From the NCBI GenBank assembly GCA_035079385.1, contig JAVHKY010000023.1, positions 1,364,001 through 1,428,000 on the forward strand: 64,000 nucleotides of DNA. Direction: 5' to 3'. A program made the translations under genes and the position numbers. Position 1 is the stretch's first letter; the number at the start of each line of letters is the position of its first letter. This document shows, piece by piece, positions 33,019 to 44,100 of this stretch. The notes beneath the pieces are model-generated. The model was given only the letters and a program-made list of their open reading frames with translations, was not told the DNA's origin and searched no databases. The DNA is from Aspidiotus rigidus (taxonomy: Eukaryota; Arthropoda; Insecta; Hemiptera; Diaspididae).

Positions 33019-35627
33019 TCTCGTTGGTATTCTGTTTTATGAGTCGTATCTGGGTCAGTGGCGTTCTAACTTTGCCCGATGATGGTTTGTTAACCGAAAG
33101 ATCTCGCATCTTCTCCTTTATATCTGCGGTCTTTGTTATTAGTTTCTCGTTTACTCTACTCTTTGAGTATTCTGTCATTATTGAAGTTATACTAGAATAA
33201 GAAATACACGAGAAGGAGGGATGCGAACGAATACAGAGCGGAGCCCGTCCGGTACCTGTTACCTGGTTAGCCTTACATACAATATCTTTTAGGATTATGC
33301 TAGGATATGAAATACGGATATAGGAGAGAGGTAAAAGAGCCATCATCATCAACTTTGACCTGATGAAGTCGAAATTCTTCTACTTCTTTATTAGGGTAGG
33401 CCAGTTTTCGCTGGACGGCGGGACGCAAAAATTTAGACCTTTGCTACTTTATAAAATAGTCTATAATATGCATACCAAGCTGAGAATCGAAAGCTCGCCA
33501 GCTAGTTAGCCTAACATAAGGAATATTAAGTTTATACTAAGCTAAGGAAATGCTGGTGGAGGAGAGCGACCCTATGACGTCACCTTGAACGTGATAGATA
33601 TATTATAGTAGATCTGATCGCGTATTAGATTCTCGACGCAGAACCTTCTATTGTCCCTCTTAGAAAAAGAGACTCGCCATTCCGTGAAAATGAAAAGAAC
33701 ACCGATCGTGCCAATATTTTGGTACGTTTTCATGGTGAGTGATTCCAGTAGGTTATTATAATGATTCAGGAAAGGCGGAAGAGGAAGGCAATTTTTGTAT
33801 ATTTAAGCGCTAATTACGTACAAGGAAATTGAACATCATTTTTAGAGCGTTGAAAACACTACCGAACTCACATCGCGAGGCACAAGAATTATTCTTTCAA
33901 AAATTGATCAATTGGATGAGGCGAATTATACATTTTAAAATTTGTACCACCCTTTCGTAAAGTTATAATATGAGTAATTTCATATAATATTTCACCTTCC
34001 AGAGAGCACCATAAAATCCATGCACAGGAAATAGAATTAGATCAATTTCTAATACATCAACGATCAATGAAAATGGTTCGCTAAGAATCTTGTCGAAGAA
34101 GTTACTTCGCATTGCAAAATGGAAACCATTTCCTGAAAGACTATGATATTATCAAAAATACTGCTGCGCTTTGTGCTACTTAACTACAGTGGGGGGAAAA
34201 AAAGGGAAGGAAAAAGATAGAGGGATAAATATTTTTATGAGCTAGTGTATATATGTTCATGTAGCGGAGCGGCGCGGCGCACGTTTCGGAGTTTAATACA
34301 AAACCACAAAGTACTATTCGTGACATTCGAGGATAAGGCTGAAATATACGAGCAATGCGAGTATATATTCGTTTTTGTTAACTACACTGAGTTACTCGTC
34401 TGAAAAGGGATGTTACATTTTAAAACCTATTATACTGATAATGGCACTTATTCGTTACATTAACAAAACCGAAATCGTTCTCACCTTTTCAAAACGGATT
34501 TAGAGGCAGAGAGCACATATCGCGCGTCGAATATTACTCCTCATACCACAACGACGTTCCAACAATATAGTCGTCGCGCGATATAGGTACAGTACCATCC
34601 CAATGAGAACAGGGTAATACAGCATGGTATTCGATAATACTTTTCTCCTTTGCAGTACATTCATTTTGCCCGGACCTGAATGCATCCGATCCCATGTGCC
34701 AATAACTTCGTATATAAAAAATACGAGCACCATCGTTTGGTTTATTTATTTTCGCCTTTTGACTCACGATTGAGTGACGGCGGCATTGCGATGAAATAAC
34801 GCACGTAATTCGTCTTTACCATATGTTTGTACCGATAAACAAGGTCGAACATGATATGAAAAATTGAAAAATCGTCATTTGCGTGTAAAAATTTTTCATA
34901 TATCGCTCGGTTGTGCACGTATTTGTCATTTTTTGTACAAATATGAGTGATCAGCTTATGTCATGACATTACGACGTTGTGTGAAATGAGGTAAAACATC
35001 AACAATTTCTGGACACTGCCCCGAACTATGGTAATTACGTATATGAAGTCCTAGATTAATGTGTGCATTTACCTACGTACCAATGGAGTCGTATCAATCA
35101 AAAATTACCAATCTGGTCGCCACCTTTATTCGACTAAAATGTATATTCTTGATAGGTTTGATTAAGAGGTTGAGCTTCAAATGAGGCGCAAATCTACCAC
35201 GTCAGAGGATCGAAGAAATACTCGCCACCCAGAATTCTTTCATAACTTCGTGAACTAAAATTCTTTTCTTAAAAGGAAAATATTCCCTTTCTTCCCAGAA
35301 GGCTAATATCCAGTTGTGTTCCGTCCCAATAACAAACCAAATATGTATTTCATTATCTTCGCTCACAGGAATCTGCTGACTTTGGTTCAACCACAATATC
35401 TCCTGATTTTCAACGTTCTACACATGGAGCTGTCTAAAAGGTTTAGCAACAACGTAATGAGTGTCTTTGGTTGTTAATTTCTCTTGGTTTTGCAAAAGCC
35501 AGTCGTTGGGGCTTCAACGAGTACATCAAACGCGTATTGGTGATGTGGGACGGTAACTCTTTCCCCAAAACCAGAAAATGTACTGGACAGCGACATCGAT
35601 GACTGCATGTTCAATTTACTAACCGAT
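33019..35627. other. Intron sequence; Penelope 3' part, then nothing recognised
   Basis: 33019 to about 33400 is probably the 3' region of the Penelope-like element. From 33400 to 35627 I see no repeats shared elsewhere and no coding pattern; the frames at 34500-34767, 35202-35396 and 33933-33352 (minus) are not protein-like. The target duplication of the intact LINE follows. Confidence 0.4.
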
Positions 35628-35640
35628 AACAAAAACTTCC
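35628..35640. repeat. RTE LINE target-site duplication, 5' copy
   Basis: AACAAAAACTTCC, identical to 39615-39627. Confidence 0.85.
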
Positions 35641-35717
35641 GGAGTTTGGTTAGATAAAGCGAAGTGCTACAACGTGTATTCTGCGTTCATTGTGATAACG
35701 TATTGTGATTACCTACA

Positions 35718-36560
35718 GTGAGATATAAATTAAAACACATTGTGCGCGACCGGTTTTTTCGTGAAAAACGGGCCCGCAACACCCTATCTTCGGTAGAAAA
35801 TTCGCTTACTGCTATAATGAATGAACAAACAAAGCAAGAAATGAAGAAGATTCTAGCGGATGAGATCAAAAAAATACTATCGGATGAGATGAAAGACGTG
35901 AAGAAGTTGATAAACGATGCGAAAAAAGAAATAAAGGACGATATAACACTTCTTCGTAATGAGATGGACGATTTCAAAGTCGAAGTAAAGCAACTGAAGG
36001 ATGAAATCGAGGAAGTAAAAATCGAAAACGCCATGCTGAGAAAAACAATAAACGTTATGAATCAGTATAGCAGGAAGGAAGACATAATAATTAGTGGAAT
36101 CGAAGACAAGAAAGATGAAAGCGACGAAGACCTATTCGAATCAATAAAAGAAGTGGCGAAAAGTTTGGGCGTTCCATTGGAAGATCATGAAATGAACACG
36201 TATCATAGACTAGCGCCGAACAAAAACAGAAAGAGAGCAGTGATTGTACGCCTGAATAACAGAATGAAAAAGTCGAAACTTGTTAGAGCATCGAAGTTGA
36301 TCAAGCTGCAAGGAATATATGTAAACAATCACCTAACAAAACACACATCCAGTCTACTCGCAGAAGCTCGTGAACTCAGAGACCAAGGAAGGATCAAATA
36401 CGTGTGGGAGACTGAATGTCAAATTTATGCTCGAGTCAAAGATGACAGTCCAGCGATCAAGATCAACAGCACCGAGGATTTGGAGAAGCTTGCCGAGAAC
36501 AACAACGCAATGAGCACGAGAAATGTCGATCGCGCGTTTTCATTAAGAAATAAAAAATAG
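35718..36560 (+). CDS. RTE LINE ORF1: coiled-coil RNA-binding-type protein
   Basis: 280 residues, highly charged. Residues about 35-120 form an uninterrupted heptad-rich coiled coil (EQTKQEMKKILADEIKKIL, LLRNEMDDFKVEVKQLKDEI). Then NQYSRKEDIIISGIED begins a globular domain like that of L1/insect ORF1 proteins (R..N..I.GI......H....RP.IVR......L). It ends with IYVNNHLTKHTSSLLAEARE and a K..I...W...C.I.A.V pattern. ORF1 proteins bind the element's RNA as trimers or multimers and assist target-primed reverse transcription. The start may instead be the ATG at 35817 (MNEQTKQE), just before the coiled coil. Confidence 0.88.
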   Translation: MRYKLKHIVRDRFFREKRARNTLSSVENSLTAIMNEQTKQEMKKILADEIKKILSDEMKDVKKLINDAKKEIKDDITLLRNEMDDFKVEVKQLKDEIEEVKIENAMLRKTINVMNQYSRKEDIIISGIEDKKDESDEDLFESIKEVAKSLGVPLEDHEMNTYHRLAPNKNRKRAVIVRLNNRMKKSKLVRASKLIKLQGIYVNNHLTKHTSSLLAEARELRDQGRIKYVWETECQIYARVKDDSPAIKINSTEDLEKLAENNNAMSTRNVDRAFSLRNKK

Positions 36561-36647
36561 AATAGAAGTAAGCCAAACTCAACCCATCCAGTCAAGCTTG
36601 GTCGGCGAGGATGGGAAAGACCAACCCCCTCAACGAGTAACTCCCAT

Positions 36648-39545
36648 GTGGAAGGTAATGTAAATAATGTAGATAATAAATTTAAAAATATAAATACAAA
36701 AAATAGATTGCAGAAAGAATTAGTTTTAGCAACCCTAAACGTTAGAACACTAAAAGAACCCGTGAATGTCTCAGAACTTGAGGAAGCAATGAGGGAAGCA
36801 AAAATCGATGTGATGGGACTAGCTGAGATCAGAAGAAACGGAGAACATGTAATAAATACTACAGATAACAACCTACTATGCTATACGGGAAATAATAGAG
36901 GCCAGCTAGGAGTAGGATTCTTAATCAATCAAAAATGGAAAGATAGAATGATAGAATTTAGGGAAATAACTGATAGAATAGCCTGGATCAAACTAAAGAT
37001 AGAAGAAAAAATGTATGTAACGGTTATACAGGTATATGCACCTACAGCTGAAGCAAAGGAAGAAGAATGCGATGAATTCTACAGTAAGCTGAACGAGATT
37101 ATCAAAAGTACGAGGATAGGATTAAACAACAAACTAATGATAATAGGAGACTTTAATGCAAAAGTAGGAAAAAAAATGGATGAGGAAGAAGTACTAGGAC
37201 CATACACATACGGGGAAAGGAATGAAAGGGGGTGGAGACTTATTCGCTTTTGTCAGGAAAACAGACTAAAAATAATGAATACAATATTTAAAAAAAGGAT
37301 GGGAAAGAGATGGACCTGGTTATCTCCCAATGGAAAGCACCGAAACTTGATAGATTACGTACTCACGACGCAAAATATGAATAGTATCAGAGACTGCGAA
37401 GTAATACAAAAATTTAAATACTATACTGACCACCGGGCAGTAAAATGCAACATAATGATCAAAAAAGAAAGATACAAGCCAAAAAGAATAAAATGCGTAG
37501 GAGAAATGATATCAGAAAATGTAAACGAGTATAAAGACGAATTAGATTGTATAGTAGAAGAAGATGACAATGAAGAAGCCTGCTCATCTGACGTCATTAA
37601 CAATGACTTGGTAGGAAAGAACGAAATAATATCAAAAAAAAGGAGAAAAGGTAGTTTTACAGAAGAAAAACATAGATTACCAGCAGAAATAAGAGAGATG
37701 ATAGAAAAGAGAGAATACTTGAGGAGGAAGCTAAAATCAGAGAGGGAAAAAATTGAATTGAATGTAACGTGCAAACTAATCAAGTATAAGCTAAGGAAGT
37801 TTAATAAGGAAAGAAACGAACAAATAATAAGAGATATCCTGGAAACCACCAAGAGCACCAAAGAAATAAAGAAAAGAACGAGTACAGGAAGGAGCTGGAT
37901 AACCTACTTGAAAGATGATGAAGATAGGAAGATATATGAGAGAAAAAAAATCAATGAGCTCGCAGCAAAATTCTACAAAAGTCTATACAATGATGATAAG
38001 GTAATGGAAGATACAGAGTATGATGGAAAAGAAAAGGATGATGAACTAGAAATAACCGAAACAGAAATACGAAATGTAACAAAAAACCTGAAAAATAACA
38101 AAGCAACTGGAGGGGATGGAATACTAAACGAAAACATAAAATACGGTGGTGAAATTATAATCAGAAGATTGAAAAAGCTATTCAATTTAGTTCTCCTAAC
38201 AAAAAATATTCCTAAATCGTGGCTAAAATCCGATATCATCATAATCTACAAAAACAAGGGGGATAAGCACAAAATCGAAAATTATCGCCCGATAAGCCTG
38301 AACTCTGCACTAGCAAAAATATTTTCGAAAATAATTACCAATAGAATTAAAAACGACCTCGAGGGACAGCAACCAAAAGAACAGGCGGGTTTTAGGCGAA
38401 AATACTCGACAATCGACCATCTACATACCATCACAATGCTGATAGAAAAATCGAATGAATATAATAAAGAAATACACCTAGCATTCATTGATTACTCAAA
38501 GGCATTTGACTCTGTTAAGCATGACTTTTTAATCCAATCACTAGAAAAGCAAGGGATATCGGAAACTTATAGAAGATTAATAAGTAACATGTACACTGGA
38601 AATAAGGCGAGGATAATAACAGATAAACGAGGAGAGTACTTTGAAGTTAAGAAAGGTGTTAAACAGGGAGACCCGATGTCAGCAGTCCTATTTAATAGCG
38701 CATTAGAACAAATCTTTAGAGAACTAAACTGGGAGGGAAAGGGAATAAAAATTAACGGGGAAACATTGACCAACCTGAGATTTGCGGACGACGTAATACT
38801 AATGTCGAATAGCAAGGAGGAACTGAATGAAATGATAAACCAATTGGAAGAAACAGGCAAAAAAGGGGGACTGGAAATAAACATGCGAAAAACGAAAATA
38901 ATGTCTAACAGTAATAGAAAACAACCAATAAGAATAGGAAAATGGGAAGTAGAAGAAGTAGACGAATTAGTATACCTAGGGAAACTAATAAGTATGAGAA
39001 ACCAAACAGAAAAAGAAATTAACAGAAGAATCTCCCTAGCCTGGAAAAAAAAATGGTCACTGTCCCAAATTTTTAAGGGTCCATATAGCATAAAAGCAAA
39101 ATGCGATGTTCTTAACAGCTGCGTATGCCCAGTAGTAACCTATGGAGCCCAAACATGGTCGACAACAAAAAAAGACGAAAATAGGATAAAGATAATGCAA
39201 AATGCAATGGAGCGATCTATTTTGGGAATTAGAAGAAGGGACAAAATTAACTTAAGAATAATAAAAGAGAAAACTAAATTTGCATGGGATATGACTCAGG
39301 TAGCGAGAAGGAAAAAATGGGACTGGGCGGGACATTTGAGTCGAACAACAGACGATAGGTGGGCATACAAAGTTACTAATTGGTATGTAGATGGGAAAAG
39401 ATCGAGAGGAAGACAAAAAATAAGATGGGAGGACGCCATTTCAAAATTTATCTGCAACAAGCATTTCCACAGAGTTGCTCAAGATCGGCTGGAGTGGATG
39501 CGGTTGAGGGAGGCCTTTGCCCAAAAAATTGGGCTTCTAGATTAA
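36648..39545 (+). CDS. RTE LINE ORF2: endonuclease and reverse transcriptase
   Basis: 965 residues, complete. The N-terminal apurinic-type endonuclease (about 25-265) has TLNVRTL (29-35), GLAEIRRNG, QVYAPT, GDFNAKVG (about 167-174), LIDYVLT and YTDHRAV (about 258-264). The reverse transcriptase (about 480-770) has KNNKATGGDGI, YKNKGDKHKIENYRPISLN, FRRKYSTIDHL, FIDYSKAFDSV (about 613), GVKQGDPMSAVLF (about 671) and FADD (712-715). A C-terminal region has VYLGKLIS, YGAQTW, WDWAGHLSR and GKRSRGRQKIRW. There is no RNase H domain, as expected for RTE. The enzyme nicks chromosomal DNA and copies the element's RNA at the nick. Related database entries are often named craniofacial development protein 2-like. 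Confidence 0.95.
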   Translation: MEGNVNNVDNKFKNINTKNRLQKELVLATLNVRTLKEPVNVSELEEAMREAKIDVMGLAEIRRNGEHVINTTDNNLLCYTGNNRGQLGVGFLINQKWKDRMIEFREITDRIAWIKLKIEEKMYVTVIQVYAPTAEAKEEECDEFYSKLNEIIKSTRIGLNNKLMIIGDFNAKVGKKMDEEEVLGPYTYGERNERGWRLIRFCQENRLKIMNTIFKKRMGKRWTWLSPNGKHRNLIDYVLTTQNMNSIRDCEVIQKFKYYTDHRAVKCNIMIKKERYKPKRIKCVGEMISENVNEYKDELDCIVEEDDNEEACSSDVINNDLVGKNEIISKKRRKGSFTEEKHRLPAEIREMIEKREYLRRKLKSEREKIELNVTCKLIKYKLRKFNKERNEQIIRDILETTKSTKEIKKRTSTGRSWITYLKDDEDRKIYERKKINELAAKFYKSLYNDDKVMEDTEYDGKEKDDELEITETEIRNVTKNLKNNKATGGDGILNENIKYGGEIIIRRLKKLFNLVLLTKNIPKSWLKSDIIIIYKNKGDKHKIENYRPISLNSALAKIFSKIITNRIKNDLEGQQPKEQAGFRRKYSTIDHLHTITMLIEKSNEYNKEIHLAFIDYSKAFDSVKHDFLIQSLEKQGISETYRRLISNMYTGNKARIITDKRGEYFEVKKGVKQGDPMSAVLFNSALEQIFRELNWEGKGIKINGETLTNLRFADDVILMSNSKEELNEMINQLEETGKKGGLEINMRKTKIMSNSNRKQPIRIGKWEVEEVDELVYLGKLISMRNQTEKEINRRISLAWKKKWSLSQIFKGPYSIKAKCDVLNSCVCPVVTYGAQTWSTTKKDENRIKIMQNAMERSILGIRRRDKINLRIIKEKTKFAWDMTQVARRKKWDWAGHLSRTTDDRWAYKVTNWYVDGKRSRGRQKIRWEDAISKFICNKHFHRVAQDRLEWMRLREAFAQKIGLLD

Positions 39546-39614
39546 AAATGTATTATCTATAAGTAAGTATGTGTAAAACTGTAAGGCTGATAATAAATAA
39601 ATAAATAAATAAAA

Positions 39615-39627
39615 AACAAAAACTTCC
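39615..39627. repeat. RTE LINE target-site duplication, 3' copy
   Basis: AACAAAAACTTCC after the TAAA tail, identical to 35628-35640. Confidence 0.85.
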
Positions 39628-41310
39628 ATTTGCAGACTGCCTCCATAACACCTACGTCATAGATGTCTGTTTCATTCCGCCTACAATGTAGGCTCGTTTA
39701 TCTGTTTTCCTATTTTATTGACAACTGATAGGAACTGGTTCATATTTCTATACGTGGTACATCATTATGGTGGTTCACCTGGACGCAATTCAATCAAATT
39801 CTCCTATTCCCTTCAAAAGGCAACTACGTCGAACCTGACTATAATGTACTCGTGGTCATAAAGTAATCTCGCTCCTCACACTCCCATTTAAATGTATGCT
39901 ACAATCTATTGGTTGTAACATTTTCACCTATTCTGAGTGCACTCCTGCACAAATACGCAAAAAAATCAGAACGAAATCTGATAAAGTTCTGATGGATGAA
40001 AAATGGTGAAGCAATGTTGGACAAAATGGACGATGACGATCGGAAACTTTGCGGGCAACCTGTTTTTACCCTACATCGCTTCCTCGCTGACTAACTACTT
40101 TGGAAGTTGCAAAAATACGCAGCTCGTAGTAAATTGACTGGACCTAACTTTTACAACACATGGGAATGGAAGAGAAATCTTCCAGCTGGCATCTGCTACA
40201 GAGTGTGCACCGGATAGAGATTTGATTGAAAATTTGCTATTTTGATAACGACTAAACGGACGCATAACAAACTACTGTGTTTCTACAGATGACATGAGTT
40301 TAATTGAAACGATTCGTTCCTCTAAGTTACGGCTTTAGCACCCTTCTAAATTCATGTACTCATTGTAGTAAGTCGTTCTAATGATATGAGTTTATTTGCA
40401 GTTGCTCTCGGAATACTCCGCGTGACCTCTGGACTGAGATCTCGGTTTAAGTGTCTAACTTGAACAAAGGTACACGTTACCAAAAGGTCGGATACTTCAA
40501 TGCGAAATTGCGCTCAAAATAATCCGGACAACTTCTAGAATTAAAGATCACTTGGTATCAACGGTGGTGCTGGGGTGTGTTAAGAACACTGGGAACATAT
40601 CAAAGTGTGCTACTTATTTTTTTGACAATCTGCAGATCCTAACAATGAGTCTTTGCTTGACTATAGACACTGGATAAAATGGTAATCCCGATGTTTATTA
40701 CAACTACTCAAGTACGCGGAACGATCAGCGGTTCTTATTAGGAGGCCTCCAATTGTTTCCATGTAGTATAGTGCTGCTTCTCATTCTGGGTACGGCGATT
40801 ATGAACTCTAGAAGCTCTGGTATGAGACGTACTTGAGGTTATACACACCAATGATATCTATCGAATTCCGTAGATCAAATTGAGGTACCTTTGCAACGGT
40901 TTGAGCGGTGAACCACAAGAACTCGTTCATGGTCTTGAGGTAACGACGGAAAATTACCCAAAGGCTTTGGAACAATTGGTGAACCGGTGCTGAAACTGCA
41001 ACTCAACCCTCATTATTTACCGAAAGGAGTTCGGATTTATTATGTAGAAGACGGGCTCTTGCGGTTATTAGTGGTAGCTCAAAAGGTGGGAGTTCAAAGT
41101 TTTGGTTCTGCTTCAACTATCTCGGAACAGGTACAAGATATCTTATTCTTATTGGAGTAGATGGGAGGAAACCAACACTATTTTCCGACTATTGACTGTT
41201 TGTTTGGTCATCTCACGACCCCCCTCCCCTCCTGCCACAGCAGGAAACTTACACTTGTCTGAATGGAAGTATGCGGATCCTTATTTATTCTCCAAAGAAC
41301 ATCGCAGGAA
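39628..41310 (+). other. Intron sequence with faint coding-like traces
   Basis: The sequence interrupted by the LINE (before 35628 and after 39627) has a less AT-rich, code-like texture. Plus-strand traces such as FTTHGNGREIFQLASATECA and NGRITNYCVSTDDMSLIETI appear between about 40140 and 40320, but stops cut them and I cannot assign a family. It may be an old mobile element or processed gene. The frame at 41102-41356 is not convincing. Confidence 0.3.
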
Positions 41311-41693
41311 TTTTGACATGTTCCATGTCTTTTCTCTCGCCGGACCCCGATTTTGAAACTCGCGAGTACACCCCCCCCCCCCCGTCAAGAGAAATCTCTA
41401 CCCCGTGGGTGATTCAGAAATTCGCGAGTACACCCCGCGTAATGATAATAAATAATTATATTAATTAATTAATAAATAATTAAATAATTAAATTAATGAT
41501 TAAATAATTAAATAATTAAATAAATAAATAATTAAATAATTAATATAATTAATAATTAAAAAATTTTCTAAGTCCCTCTTCCTATCATATATGGCTGGAT
41601 AGTCGAAATTTTTCCAAGTCCCCTAGACTTGAATCGTCTCATACCATTCTAATACAACAGCGAGACAGGGGGCGAACTCGTAATAATTAATAA

Positions 41694-41732
<39 letters not shown>

Positions 41733-42136
41733 GTAAATAAATAATTAAATAATTAAATAAATAAATAATTAAATAATTAAATAAATAAATAATTAAATAA
41801 ATAAATAATTAAATAATTAATATAATTAATAATTAGAAAATTTTCTAAGTCCCTCTTCCTATCATATATGGCTGGATAGTCGAAATTTTTCCAAGTCCCC
41901 TAGACTTGAATTGTCTCATACCATTCCAATACAACAGCGAGACAGGGGGCAACGAGGGGAGCGAGTTCGCGCTACCTCATATTTCTCATAGAAGACTTAT
42001 ACGACGCCAAGATAGGTAAAGGGGTAAACGAATAATATCTCACGAACAATTGACCTAGTAGAAGCCTAGACTGAAATATTTCAAGATGACTGATAAAATA
42101 TAAAAGACATGGAACATGATTTTCATTTATTTGGCT
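41311..42136. repeat. Left arm of a 7-kb inverted repeat
   Basis: The outer end TTTTGACATGTTCCATGTCT and the inner end with AAAAGACATGGAACATG are matched, inverted, by 47049-48379. Each arm is itself bounded by a short inverted pair (CATGTTCCATGTCTTTT against AAAAGACATGGAACATG), so an arm may be one mobile unit present twice in opposite directions. Inside are TTAAT/AAATAAAT low-complexity runs and two copies of a block with ATCATATATGGCTGGATAGT and TCTCATACCATTC. Confidence 0.85.
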
Positions 42137-42559
42137 AATTTTATAATGTGTGAGGTAATCAGCTTCCAAAATTGAACTTTTTTTTCGTGGATTATGTTTA
42201 GAATGGTCTCCTGATAAACATACTAAAAGTCCACAGCGATCAGAGAGCGGGCCCTCCCCCAAAGGGGGTCAAAGTACCACAAAAATTAGTTTTCTGAGAA
42301 TAAATCGAAAACTAAGCATCAGAGAAAAAAAAGTTTCAAACAAAAGTTGTTTTTTTCTTTTTTTTGTTTACAAGCTATGTGGCTACTCAAAACGGGTCAT
42401 CAGCTCGCGTTAATTTGATTGTACAATAATTATACTTAATTTATGTAGAAATAAATTCGTTTCATAATTAGAGAAATCGGAAGAAATAGTTAGAACGAAT
42501 GCAGAGTTCCGTAAAGGATAAGTCGGACTTTCTTCCTGGATGGAGTATATGTATAGCTT
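42137..42559. other. Spacer inside the inverted repeat, nothing recognised
   Basis: AT-rich sequence directly inside the left arm. The stretch up to about 42300 ends in GGGCGGGCCCTCCCC-like bases and an A-rich run. No coding signal. Confidence 0.35.
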
Positions 42560-43430
42560 GTTTTATTTTTGTTTTAGAGCAATCAGTGTAACAAGGAGGA
42601 GGCAGTGTGGGTAAGGAGTTTCCGAAATTGAGCTGAGGATGCGAGGAAGTTGGTAGTTAATATTAAAGTTGGGAAGTCGAGAGAAGGTTCGGCTGCTTCA
42701 GCACAGAAGCTGAGATTAGGATTAGTGCGGAGCATCCCTAAGGCCATTCTGAGAGCTTTTGATTGAACAGTGTTTATTCATTGAAGAGAGGACTTGTTAG
42801 ACTGAAAGTAGATCGGAGAACTGTACTCCAGTTGAGAGCGATGAAACTTTTATATAGTTGGAGAAGTAGTTTCAAATTGCATCTAAGATGTGGGTGAGAT
42901 AGATATTTGAGAATATTGGTGGCATTGAGGCATTTAGCCTTGAACGATTTTATGTGAGAGATCAATGGTTAAGCCCCAAGAATTTATAAGAGTTGAGAAT
43001 TTTGACTGAAAACCCCTGAAGGAATAGAGAAGGTAGAGAAATTAATGGTCGGCGGTTTTTTCGGAAGATAACGAGAGCAGTTTTGCCCGGGGAGAAGCGA
43101 AAACCACGGTCTGAAACCCGAGTAGATATTTCATCTAAAGTTTGTTGGAGGAGTCGTGATGCTCAATGTGGGTTGGAGCATCGAAGAAAAATGCTGCAGT
43201 CATCGGCGGAAAGGCGTTGTGTAAGGGAAAGGAGGTATAAGTTGTGACATCATTTATAGCTAACAAACACTCCGGACTTCTCCTTGGGGGACGCCGTTCT
43301 GATGCTTCGGTGAACGAGAGATGGTCTTCGACCCTAACTGCTATGGATCTCTCGCACAGAAAATTCTGTAATAGTTTTGGGAGGTTGCCTTTGAGACTTA
43401 TGGAGGGTAATTTCTAATATTGATGAATAA
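42560..43430 (-). pseudogene. LINE reverse transcriptase C-terminal remnant (Jockey/I/R1 group)
   Basis: Minus-strand pieces in order: LPSLSRLLTT, FLYLPYSFRGF, then PTSKCNLKLLLQLYKSF-like residues, SQLEYSSPIYF, then INTVQSKALRMALGMLRTNP and EAAEPSLDF. The LY.S..R..L.YG-.IY, then .-.Q...LR...G..R..P...L..E....PL arrangement is the thumb region of Jockey/I/R1-type ORF2 proteins. Many stops. It probably belongs to the same LINE group as the RNase H remnants at 1965-3700. Confidence 0.65.
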
Positions 43431-43839
43431 ATCAATTAACATGAGTACAGACGAGTGATCAAAGCACAGCGTAAAACACCGGCCAATCCGCATGTATCGT
43501 CAAGTAATTATCGTCAGATTGTGAGCAAGTACCGAGTCTTTGCTAGAAGAACAAAGGATGCCAAGTAACTCTGTTAGGACATGTGTCGACATACAACATC
43601 AGCGCTTGCTCCCGTATTTTAACAACTTCCTTGACCCCGCCATATTTATTTAGAATGGTCCTAACAAATTTGGAATACTTCAAAACAGCTACTCTCAGGG
43701 GAGATGACCCATTTTTGCCCCATGTGGTGCTCATTTTTTTTCTCGCGGCTGGATGAAAGCTAAATTTTTAGTTGTAGGCAAATTTCAATTTTTCATAATT
43801 TTTCATGGGGTGCTCAGGCTCGAGAGCATCTTTATGATC

Positions 43840-44100
43840 GCCCTCACTGATTACTCTTTTCCATGATTCCTCTTTTTACCGATATTCTCACAAATTAGCC
43901 ACCTTCAACGTCATGGCCCATCGCCCTCACTGATTCTAATGCTAGAGAAGAGATCGCCACCATGAAATATTTAATATCTGCCAACGACATTGACATCAAC
44001 ATCGACCGTTGAGTACACAAGAAATTGGTCAGATCCTGTCTTGACTCCTTCATCGCTGTTTCTCGAGACCCCCCTCTTGATCACTACAAATGGACCAAAA
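43840..44100 (+). pseudogene. Penelope-like element, RT end and linker fragment
   Basis: Plus-strand pieces: YRYSHKLATFNVMAHRP, then ISANDIDINIDR, a stop, and VHKKLVRSCLDSFIAVSRDP. These match the linker just upstream of the GIY-YIG domain in the better copy at 32329 (VNLDIDRMVRKKLTRKGLDS). With the GIY-YIG remnant at 46790-47030 on the same strand, this may be one element split by about 2.7 kb. Confidence 0.6.

Larger units (their letters stand above)
35641..39614 (+). mobile_element. Complete RTE-clade LINE retrotransposon
   Basis: A 3974-bp element with two intact ORFs, flanked by a perfect 13-bp target duplication (AACAAAAACTTCC). It ends in a run of TAAA/AATAAA units (about 39590-39612). 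ORF1 (280 aa) and ORF2 (965 aa) are separated by 87 bp. All key endonuclease and RT residues can be seen. Uninterrupted ORFs and an unmutated duplication indicate a young copy that may be competent for retrotransposition. The 5' untranslated part is only about 77 bp before the first ATG of ORF1, or about 176 bp if a later ATG is used. Confidence 0.92.

Noticed and set aside
32933..33352. 139-residue minus-strand frame
   Set aside because: It overlaps the end of the Penelope GIY-YIG frame in antisense and has no family pattern.
37421..39091. Several minus-strand frames of 68-174 residues
   Set aside because: All are antisense shadows of the intact LINE ORF2, rich in Ser/Leu/Phe from complementing Lys/Glu codons.
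41360..41378. Poly-C run as a G-quadruplex regulatory site
   Set aside because: It is a short homopolymer in one arm of the inverted repeat and not present in the other arm, so it is more likely slippage.
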